DNA of 5,075 nt from NCBI GenBank assembly GCA_018241985.1, contig JAFECV010000186.1, forward strand, positions 1 through 5,075. Reading direction: 5' to 3'. The DNA is from Pseudomonadota bacterium. GTDB lineage: Bacteria; Pseudomonadota; Gammaproteobacteria; Burkholderiales; Burkholderiaceae_C. A program made the position numbers and the translations under genes. Positions 1 to 5,075 of this stretch are shown in pieces. The first letter of the stretch is position 1; each line of letters begins with the position of its first letter. Under the pieces are notes generated by a model. The model worked only from the letters and a program-made list of their open reading frames with translations, was not told the DNA's origin and did not search any database.

Positions 1-42
1 CGGCCTGCTTTCTATTGTGGCACCGGCCCACGAAAACCGCCG

Positions 43-294
43 TCACCCCGTTGCCGCATCACGACGCGCCGCGGTCTGTGCGTCTGCGGCGTCAAAGCCC
101 ACGCAGGCCGGGCACAGGCAGGCCTTGCCGCGGGCTGGTGCGGGAATCCGGTCCAGCAGTGCCGCGTCGAAGCGCACCGTGGTGCACCAGCAGGGCGATC
201 CGGTCGCGCCGGCCTCCATCGCGCACTGGTTCGGCGCGCCGCACAGCGGACAGCGGCCGGGGTTGGGGGCAGGCGGGAGGTCGGGCGCAGGCAT
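43..294 (-). CDS. Cysteine-rich CWC family small protein
   Basis: This is an 83-residue protein with eight cysteines in the pattern typical of the Cys-rich CWC family: C15-P-L-C18-G near the start, C24, then P34-C35-W36-C37, and a final cluster C59-L-C61-P-A-C64. The paired CxxC/CWC and CxCPxC motifs strongly suggest a metal-binding (probably zinc) knuckle, but no function is established for the family and none is visible here. There is no signal peptide or membrane segment, so it is probably cytosolic. I chose the ATG at 294 because it leaves a short N-terminus directly before the first CxxC. A longer in-frame start at 339 would add 15 arginine-rich residues with no family match that I recognise. 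A weak AGCAGGG sits just upstream of 294. The gene is divergent from the acyl carrier protein operon and shows no obvious functional link to it. The family call is confident; the role is unknown. Confidence 0.85.
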   Translation of the reverse strand: MPAPDLPPAPNPGRCPLCGAPNQCAMEAGATGSPCWCTTVRFDAALLDRIPAPARGKACLCPACVGFDAADAQTAARRDAATG

Positions 295-298
295 GACC

Positions 299-311
299 CT
301 GCTTGTAGCAG
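299..311. repeat. Short inverted repeat just upstream of the CWC gene
   Basis: CTGCT and AGCAG form a perfect 5-bp stem around a 3-base loop. The repeat ends 4 bases upstream of the CWC protein's ATG (294, minus strand) and overlaps its only plausible ribosome-binding bases (AGCAGGG). It could be a small translational hairpin, but a repeat this short is expected by chance. Confidence 0.3.
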
Positions 312-397
312 AAAGCCGCGGGGCCCGGCGCTGGCACACGCCCGCGGCGGCATCCCAGTGCTTCCTGGTCCGCTCCGGTCCGAGCGCGAACAGGCCC

Positions 398-403
398 TAG
401 AAT
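398..403 (+). promoter_or_regulatory. Possible -10 box for the ACP-led operon
   Basis: The hexamer TAGAAT resembles the sigma-70 -10 consensus TATAAT (5 of 6 matches) and lies 30 bases before the ACP start codon in a locally AT-richer patch. No good -35 hexamer is present 16-18 bases upstream: the bases there (around 374-380) read CCGGTC. This is a weak candidate only, offered because it is the best match before the operon. Confidence 0.3.
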
Positions 404-433
404 CAAGTGCAATCCCCTGTCCGACGTCCCTCC

Positions 434-748
434 ATGTCCGATATCCGCTCGACTACTCCGAACCCGCCTGCGGCGCCCGCCGCGCGTGCCGACGACGCAC
501 TGATGCGCGAAGTCGCGCAACTGATGGTGTCCGCGCTGAACCTCGAGCGGAAACCCGCCGAGATCGACCCGGACGAACCGCTGTACGGCGATGGCCTGGG
601 CCTGGACTCGATCGACATCCTCGAAGTCGCGCTCGTGATCTCGAAGCAGTACGGACTGCAGCTGCGCGCCGACGACGAGGACAACGGCCTGATCTTCCGC
701 TCGCTGCGCTCGCTCTGCGACCATGTCGCGGCGCACCGGACCCATTGA
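434..748 (+). CDS. Acyl carrier protein, aryl-polyene-cluster type
   Basis: This 104-residue protein carries a phosphopantetheine-binding domain. The core motif is GDGLGLDSIDILE, in which Ser59 (codon 608-610) is the expected attachment site for the 4'-phosphopantetheine arm. Helix I (about residues 21-37, LMREVAQLMVSALNL), the acidic DPDEPLYGDG loop and a C-terminal helix (IFRSLRSLCDHVA) complete the fold. The GDGLGLDSID form, and the 'IFRSLRSL' ending rather than the fatty-acid AcpP motif, resemble ACPs of aryl polyene clusters; this is a family-level comparison from memory. The protein should tether acyl intermediates as thioesters in the cytoplasm. The N-terminal ~20 residues are Pro/Ala-rich and probably disordered. 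I chose the ATG at 434. A GTG at 407 in the same frame is possible, and neither has a clear Shine-Dalgarno. It is the first gene of the operon, with the LolA-like gene 43 bases downstream. No ketosynthase is nearby to use it. Confidence 0.9.
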   Translation: MSDIRSTTPNPPAAPAARADDALMREVAQLMVSALNLERKPAEIDPDEPLYGDGLGLDSIDILEVALVISKQYGLQLRADDEDNGLIFRSLRSLCDHVAAHRTH

Positions 749-791
749 AGCCGCATCGACGCCGCAGCGGCCCGGACGCTGCCAATCCGAG

Positions 792-1382
792 ATGAGCGGT
801 CTCTCGCGCCGCGACTGGGGTCTCGGCCTGCTGGCGGCCGGTTGCGCGCTCGCGGCGCGCCCGGCGCGTGCCGACTGGGGCCTGCCGCAGCTGATGGCGC
901 TGCTTTCGCGTCACGGCTCGGGAAAGGCGAGCTTCGTCGAGAAGAAATACATCGCGCTGCTCGACAAGCCGGTCGAATCGTCGGGCGAACTGCTGTACCG
1001 GGCGCCGGATCGGCTGGAGAAGCGCACGCTCGCGCCCAAGCCCGAGGCGATGGTGCTGCAGGGCGATACGCTGACGCTGGAACGCGGCGCCGGCCGGCCG
1101 ATCGTGCTGAGCCTGCAGCAGTACCCGGAGCTGGCGGCGTTCACCGAAAGCATCCGCGCGACGCTCGCCGGCGACCAGCAGGCGCTCGAGCGGGTCTATG
1201 CGGTCTCGCTGGACGGCGACGAAGCGCATTGGACGCTGACGCTGCGCCCGCTGAATGAGCGCATGGCGGCCGCGGTCGAGCGCATCGTGATCGGCGGGAG
1301 CCGGGGCGAGGTGCTCCGCGTCGAGATCGATCAGGCCGACCGCGACCGCTCGGTGATGACGATCACGCCGGCCGCGTCATGA
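792..1382 (+). CDS. LolA-like outer membrane lipid/lipoprotein carrier protein
   Basis: This is a 196-residue exported protein, close to the usual LolA length. Residues 1-27 form a signal peptide: MSGLSRRDW, then a hydrophobic stretch GLGLLAAGCALAA, ending in ARA before Asp28, a good signal-peptidase I site. The Arg6-Arg7 pair in SRRDW also resembles a Tat motif, and Cys18 sits in an AAGC context that weakly resembles a lipobox. The mature part has LolA-type features: SFVEKKYIALLDKPVESSG at residues 47-65, then LLYRAPDRLEK (67-77), followed by strands such as 'LQGDTLTLERG'. LolA-fold proteins are periplasmic half-barrels that shuttle lipidated cargo to the outer membrane. Members next to MMPL exporters are believed to serve the cluster's lipid product rather than bulk lipoproteins. 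The ATG at 792 is preferred over 723 because the latter would bury the signal sequence and overlap the ACP gene. Its stop overlaps the exporter start (ATGA), which suggests translational coupling. Confidence 0.85.
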   Translation: MSGLSRRDWGLGLLAAGCALAARPARADWGLPQLMALLSRHGSGKASFVEKKYIALLDKPVESSGELLYRAPDRLEKRTLAPKPEAMVLQGDTLTLERGAGRPIVLSLQQYPELAAFTESIRATLAGDQQALERVYAVSLDGDEAHWTLTLRPLNERMAAAVERIVIGGSRGEVLRVEIDQADRDRSVMTITPAAS

Positions 1383-3889
1383 ACGCCGGATGGCGCCGCG
1401 CGCCGGCGGTCTGGCTCTGGCTCGCGGCGCTCGTCCTCTGCGCGGTCGTGGTCGCGCGCTCGAAGTTCACCGCCGACCTGTCGGCGTTTCTGCCGAAGGC
1501 GCCGACCGCACAGCAGCAGCTGCTGGTTGATCAGTTGCGCGATGGCGTTGCATCGCGGCTGATCCTGGTCGCGATCGACGGCGCCGATGCGCCGGCGCGC
1601 GCCGCGCTGTCGAAGGCGCTGGCCGCGCGGCTGCGCAGCGACGGCCGCTACAGCCTGGTGCGCAACGGCGAGCCGGCGGCACTCGCGCGCGACCAGGCGT
1701 TCCTGTTCGAGCACCGCTACCTGCTCAGTCCTGCGGTGACGCCCGCGCATTTCAGCGTCGCCGGGCTGCATCAGGCGATCGCCGACATGATCGATCTGCT
1801 GGCGTCGCCGGCCGGGCTGATCGTCAAGTCCATTCTGCCGAGCGATCCGACCGGCGAAATCCCGCTGCTGCTCGGGCAGCTCGCCGACAGCGCCGGCGCC
1901 TCGGGCCAGCCGCGCAGCGTCGATGGCGCCTGGGCGTCGCGCGACGGCCGGCGTGCGCTGCTGCTGGTGCAGACCCGCGCGCCGGGCTCGGACACCGACG
2001 GCCAGCAGCAGGCGATGGCCGCGCTGCAGAGCGCGTTCGCCACGGCAAAGCAGCAGGCGCCGGCACCGGCCCAGTCCGCGACGCTGGTGATGAGCGGGCC
2101 CGGCGTGTTCGGGGTCGAGGCGCGCGACAGCATCCGGCATGCAGTGGAGCGCCTGTCGCTGATCGGCCTCACGCTGATCGTCGTGCTGCTGCTGCTCGTC
2201 TACCGCTCCGCGCGCACGCTGCTGCTCGGGCTGCTGCCGGTGCTCTCGGGCGCGCTCGCCGGCATCGCCGCGGTCAGCCTGGGCTTCGGCATCGTGCACG
2301 GCATCACGCTCGGTTTCGGCACCACGCTGATCGGCGAGGCGGTCGACTATTCGATCTACCTGTTCGTGCAATCCGGAGCCGAGGGCGAAGGCCGCGCGGC
2401 GCGTGGCGGCTGGGTGCACCGCTTCTGGCCGACGGTGCGCCTCGGCGTGCTGACCTCGGTCTGCGGTTTCGCGTCGCTGCTGTTGTCGGGGTTTCCGGGG
2501 CTGGCGCAGCTCGGGCTGTACGCGATCACCGGGTTGCTCGTCGCGGCGGCGGTCACCCGCTTCGTGCTGCCCGAGCTGCTGGCGCCGACGTTCCGGGTGC
2601 GTGACCTGAGCGCGCTGGGAACGACGCTGGCGCGCGCGGTGCGACGCGCGGGCCGGCTGCGCTGGGGCGTCGCCGCGCTGCTGCTGGCCAGCGCCGTGGT
2701 GCTCGCGCTGCACCGCGGCACGCTGTGGAACCAGGAGCTCGGCGCGCTCAGCCCGGTGCCGGCCGAGGCGATGGCGCTGGACGCGCAGCTCCGCGCCGAC
2801 ATGGGCGCGCCCGACGTGCGCTACCTCGTGGTCGCGACCGGGCCGACGCAGGAGAGCGTGCTGCGCGCGAGCGAGACGGTGGTGGCCGCGCTCGAGCCGC
2901 TCGTCCATTCGAACGTGATCGCCGGCGTCGACAGCCCGAGCCGGTTCCTGCCCAGTCTCGCCACGCAGCGCGCGCGCCAGGCGAGCCTGCCCGATGCCGC
3001 GACGCTGCAGCAGCGGCTGCGCGCCGCGCTCGCCACGTTGCCGCTGCAACCCGGCCGGCTGGCGCCGTTCGTCGCGGACGTCGAAGCCGCGCGCGCGGCG
3101 CGCACTATCGACCGCGCGGACCTGGCCGGCACCACCTTCGCGCTTGCACTCGACGGCATGCTGGTGCAGCGTGCGCCGCAGGCCGGCGCAGGCCCGCGCT
3201 GGAGCGCGCTGCTGCCGCTGCATGCGCCCGACGCCGGCGCTGCGGGTACGTCGACTGGCACGTCGTCCGCGGGCGAGATCGACGCGGCCCGGGTGCGCCA
3301 GGCGCTGGCGGCGATAGGGCCCGAGCCGGCCGGCACCGAGGTCTCGTTCGTCGACGTGAAGGCCGAGACCAACAACCTGTACGACAGCTACCTGCACCAG
3401 GCGATCGTGCTGTCGGCGGCCGGACTGGCGGCGATCGCCGTGCTGTTGCTGGTCGCGCTGCGTTCGCTCGCCGTCACGCTGCGGGTGCTGGCGCCGCTGG
3501 CCGGTGCGGTGCTGGCGGTCAGCGCGGCGCTGGCGCTGGCCGGCCGCGAGCTGACCATCCTGCATCTGGTCGGGCTGCTGCTGATCGTCGCGGTCGGCTC
3601 GAACTACGCGCTGTTCTTCAACCGGTCCGCGGCGGCGCCGGCCGCCGGCGCAGAGGCGAGCGCTCACGCACTCGCGCCGCGCACGCTGGCCTCGCTGCTG
3701 ATCGCGAACCTGACCACCGTCGCAGGCTTCGGCGTGCTCGCGTTCTCCAGCGTGCCGGTGCTGCAGGCGGTCGGCATCACGGTCGGGCCCGGCGCCGTGC
3801 TCGCGCTGCTGTTCTCCGCGGTGTTCGCGGCGCGGCCAATCGCGCAGACGGCTCCACCGCACCGGGCCAAAGACCGCGACAATGACTGA
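1379..3889 (+). CDS. MMPL/RND-superfamily lipid exporter, 12 TM
   Basis: This is an 836-residue inner-membrane protein with the duplicated RND/MMPL layout. TM1 is at about residues 8-27. A periplasmic domain follows at about 28-255, then a five-helix bundle TM2-6 (about 259-275, 281-303, 309-331, 355-373, 378-402). TM7 is at about 430-446 and a second periplasmic domain at about 447-673. The last bundle TM8-12 covers about 674-820. TM4 holds GEAVDYSIYL with Asp323, the usual proton-relay acidic residue; the equivalent site in TM10 reads VGSNYALFF, with Asn742 in its place. The family uses proton motive force to export lipids or polyketide-like molecules. Paired with the upstream LolA-like protein, it probably hands a hydrophobic product to the periplasm. 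Its ATG overlaps the LolA-like stop by 4 bp and has no clear Shine-Dalgarno, so translation is probably coupled. The second periplasmic domain contains a Gly/Thr/Ser-rich run at 618-632. The substrate cannot be read from the sequence. Confidence 0.92.
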   Translation: MNAGWRRAPAVWLWLAALVLCAVVVARSKFTADLSAFLPKAPTAQQQLLVDQLRDGVASRLILVAIDGADAPARAALSKALAARLRSDGRYSLVRNGEPAALARDQAFLFEHRYLLSPAVTPAHFSVAGLHQAIADMIDLLASPAGLIVKSILPSDPTGEIPLLLGQLADSAGASGQPRSVDGAWASRDGRRALLLVQTRAPGSDTDGQQQAMAALQSAFATAKQQAPAPAQSATLVMSGPGVFGVEARDSIRHAVERLSLIGLTLIVVLLLLVYRSARTLLLGLLPVLSGALAGIAAVSLGFGIVHGITLGFGTTLIGEAVDYSIYLFVQSGAEGEGRAARGGWVHRFWPTVRLGVLTSVCGFASLLLSGFPGLAQLGLYAITGLLVAAAVTRFVLPELLAPTFRVRDLSALGTTLARAVRRAGRLRWGVAALLLASAVVLALHRGTLWNQELGALSPVPAEAMALDAQLRADMGAPDVRYLVVATGPTQESVLRASETVVAALEPLVHSNVIAGVDSPSRFLPSLATQRARQASLPDAATLQQRLRAALATLPLQPGRLAPFVADVEAARAARTIDRADLAGTTFALALDGMLVQRAPQAGAGPRWSALLPLHAPDAGAAGTSTGTSSAGEIDAARVRQALAAIGPEPAGTEVSFVDVKAETNNLYDSYLHQAIVLSAAGLAAIAVLLLVALRSLAVTLRVLAPLAGAVLAVSAALALAGRELTILHLVGLLLIVAVGSNYALFFNRSAAAPAAGAEASAHALAPRTLASLLIANLTTVAGFGVLAFSSVPVLQAVGITVGPGAVLALLFSAVFAARPIAQTAPPHRAKDRDND

Positions 3890-3900
3890 AAACGACCGGC

Positions 3901-3906
3901 GGAGGG
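3901..3906 (+). promoter_or_regulatory. Strong ribosome binding site setting the SDR start
   Basis: GGAGGG lies 6 bases (counted from GGAGG) before the ATG at 3912. It is the only near-perfect Shine-Dalgarno in the window. It decides the start of the SDR gene against the upstream in-frame ATG at 3882, which would lie inside the exporter gene. Confidence 0.85.
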
Positions 3907-3911
3907 AACCC

Positions 3912-4910
3912 ATGCAGAACACGGTCCTGATCCTCGGCGCGCGCGGACGCTTCGGCTGGGCGACCGCGCGCGCCTTCGCCGACGCCGGCTGGCGCGTGCT
4001 GGGCCAGATGCGGCCCGGCGCCAAGGCACCGGCGGACGAACGCATCCGCTGGCTCGACATCGATCCGTACCACGCCGAGACGCTGGCCGCGGCCGCCTCG
4101 GGCGCCGAGGTCGTGGTGCACGGGCTCAACCCCCGCTACACCCATGCGGCGTGGCGCGCCGAGGCGATGCCGATGCTGGACGCCGCGATCGCGGTCGCGC
4201 GCGCGCTCGGCGCGACGCTGATGCTGCCGGGCAACGTCTACAACTTCGGCACCGGCATGCCGGCGCTGCTGCGCGTGGACACGCCCCAGCATCCGGACAC
4301 GGTCAAGGGCCGGATCCGGGTCGAGATGGAGCAGCAGCTGCGCCTCGCCGACGTGCGCGGCGTCGTGATCCGCGCCGGCGACTTCTTCGGCGCCGGCCGC
4401 GGCAGTTGGTTCGACCTCGCGCTGGCCAGGAACCTGCACCGCGGCATCTGCACCTACCCCGGCCCGACCGACGTGGCGACCGCCTGGGCCTATCTGCCGG
4501 ACCTGGCGCGCGCGTTCGTCGCGGTCGCCGAGCGGCGCGCGCGGCTGGCGCGGTTCGAGGTGCTGCATTTCGCGGGCTACAGCGTGACCGGTCGACAATG
4601 GGCGCAGGCGCTCGAGCCGGTCGCGCGCGAACGCAAATGGATCGCCCCGACCGAGCACCTGAAGCTGCGCCGGCTGCCCTGGGCGATGATCCGGCTCGGC
4701 GCCGGCCTCAATCCGATGTGGGGCGCGCTGGCCGAGATGCGCTACCTGTGGAACACCCCGCACGGGCTCGCGAACGAGCGCCTGTGCGCGCTGATCGGGC
4801 CGGAGCCGCACCGGCCGCTGGCGCAGGCGGCGCGCGCCGCGCTCGCCGACCTGGGGCTGATCCCGGCGCGCGACGCCGGTCCGACTACTTCGCCGCTGCC
4901 TTTACCCTGA
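3912..4910 (+). CDS. NAD(P)-dependent epimerase/dehydratase-like SDR protein
   Basis: This 332-residue cytosolic protein has an extended-SDR Rossmann fold. The nucleotide-binding motif G9-A-R-G12-R-F-G15 follows strand 1 (TVLILG). VVVHGLNP (68-74) and [11 protein letters not shown] (103-113) match the later strands, and RAGDFFGAG (154-162) is typical of the substrate-side region. The usual Y-x-x-x-K catalytic pair is not visible: Tyr110 in NVYNFG is followed by [13 protein letters not shown], with Lys132 22 residues later. It may therefore be an atypical SDR, or one that binds the cofactor for another purpose. Related proteins are generally annotated only as NAD-dependent epimerase, so the substrate is unknown. 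The gene starts 22 bases after the exporter stop with its own strong ribosome site, so it is probably the last gene of the operon; a tailoring or reductive step on the exported molecule is conceivable but inferred. Its last eight codons plus stop overlap the convergent malate synthase gene. Confidence 0.85.
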   Translation: MQNTVLILGARGRFGWATARAFADAGWRVLGQMRPGAKAPADERIRWLDIDPYHAETLAAAASGAEVVVHGLNPRYTHAAWRAEAMPMLDAAIAVARALGATLMLPGNVYNFGTGMPALLRVDTPQHPDTVKGRIRVEMEQQLRLADVRGVVIRAGDFFGAGRGSWFDLALARNLHRGICTYPGPTDVATAWAYLPDLARAFVAVAERRARLARFEVLHFAGYSVTGRQWAQALEPVARERKWIAPTEHLKLRRLPWAMIRLGAGLNPMWGALAEMRYLWNTPHGLANERLCALIGPEPHRPLAQAARAALADLGLIPARDAGPTTSPLPLP

Positions 4911-5075
4911 GCCGCCAGCCGTGCAGCAGCGGCTCGGTGTAGCCGCTCGGCTGCTCCAGCCCCTTGAACACCAGGTCGCAGGCGGCCTGGTACGCCATCG
5001 ACGTCTCGAAGTGGCCGGCCATCGGCTTGTAGTTGGCGTCGCCGGCGTTCTGCTGGTCGACCACCGCGGCCATGC
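4885..5075 (-). CDS. glcB: Malate synthase G, C-terminal fragment (cut by window edge)
   Basis: The last 62 residues plus a TAG stop (complement of 4885-4887) are present; the rest of the gene lies beyond the right edge. The segments VVDQQNAGD, '[20 protein letters not shown]' and [18 protein letters not shown] match the conserved C-terminal region of malate synthase G, where the QNAGD and GYTEP(L/I)LH motifs are characteristic. Malate synthase G condenses glyoxylate with acetyl-CoA to give malate in the glyoxylate/glycolate pathway and is a soluble monomer of about 720 residues. The Met at 5073 is an internal residue, not a start. The gene is convergent with the SDR gene and their 3' ends overlap by 26 bases. 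It has no evident link to the lipid-export operon. The identification rests on the tail alone. Confidence 0.85.
   Translation of the reverse strand, partial: MAAVVDQQNAGDANYKPMAGHFETSMAYQAACDLVFKGLEQPSGYTEPLLHGWRLRVKAAAK

Larger units (their letters stand above)
295..433. other. Divergent intergenic region between the CWC protein and the ACP operon
   Basis: These 139 bases separate two divergent genes and must hold the 5' regions of both. The stretch around 398-410 is noticeably less GC-rich than its surroundings, as expected near a promoter. I see no convincing small ORF, operator repeat or riboswitch-like structure, apart from a 5-bp-stem hairpin at 299-311. Reading frames crossing the region look like GC-rich shadows. 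Confidence 0.6.

Noticed and set aside
1..42. Possible terminator or second gene at the left edge
   Set aside because: The 42 bases after the CWC stop show no stem followed by a T-run and no supported coding sequence; there is too little sequence to judge.
723..791. Upstream ATG (723) for the LolA-like gene
   Set aside because: It lies inside the ACP gene and would put 23 extra residues before a well-formed signal peptide that begins naturally at 792.
453..1229. Minus-strand frames opposite the ACP and LolA-like genes
   Set aside because: They are Arg-rich translations with no motifs, fully covered by well-supported plus-strand genes.
2725..3885. A 386-codon plus-strand frame inside the exporter gene
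   Set aside because: It is an Arg/Gly/Ala-rich frame-shifted reading of the exporter with no recognisable domain or ribosome site.
1331..4129. A 932-codon open frame on the minus strand across the whole exporter gene
   Set aside because: Its product is dominated by Arg, Gln, Ala, Gly and His in low-complexity runs with no domain or membrane segment, while the opposite strand encodes a clear 12-TM exporter. Such long antisense frames are a known effect of strong G/C third-position bias.
4151..4942. Second plus-strand frame inside the SDR gene
   Set aside because: Its product is Arg/Ala/Gly-rich without motifs and is a shadow of the SDR coding frame.

Overview
The window is about 5 kb of very GC-rich DNA with strong G/C third-position bias. 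It looks like the chromosome of a Proteobacterium, most likely a betaproteobacterium of the Burkholderiales. The evidence is the base composition, a Cys-rich CWC-type small protein (common in that group), a malate synthase G tail, and an aryl-polyene-type ACP/LolA/MMPL gene set. The assignment is inferred; there is no rRNA or other phylogenetic marker here.

Layout: (1) A small cysteine-rich CWC-family protein lies on the minus strand (43-294). (2) A divergent intergenic region follows (295-433), carrying one weak -10-like box and a short hairpin. (3) A plus-strand, apparently single operon of four genes comes next: an acyl carrier protein (434-748), a LolA-like periplasmic lipid carrier (792-1382), a 12-TM MMPL/RND-type exporter (1379-3889, overlapping the previous gene by 4 bp in ATGA) and an NAD(P)-dependent epimerase/dehydratase-like SDR (3912-4910, with a strong GGAGG ribosome site). 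(4) The 3' end of a malate synthase G gene lies on the minus strand (4885-5075, cut by the window edge). It converges on the SDR gene and overlaps it by 26 bp.

How the genes may work together: an APE-type ACP, a LolA-like protein and an MMPL exporter are a recurring set in aryl polyene and related polyunsaturated-lipid/pigment clusters. There the ACP carries the growing acyl chain, and the MMPL and LolA proteins are thought to move the finished lipid from the inner membrane to the outer membrane. In this window the set stands alone. No ketosynthase, ketoreductase, dehydratase, AMP-ligase, acyltransferase or glycosyltransferase gene is present, and the operon is closed on both sides by oppositely oriented, apparently unrelated genes. 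The added SDR gene is the only possible tailoring enzyme. The operon is therefore best read as a compact acyl-lipid handling and export cassette of unknown substrate. It may work with synthases encoded elsewhere, or it may be a remnant of a larger cluster.

No rRNA, tRNA, insertion sequence, CRISPR array, phage gene or clear rho-independent terminator is visible.
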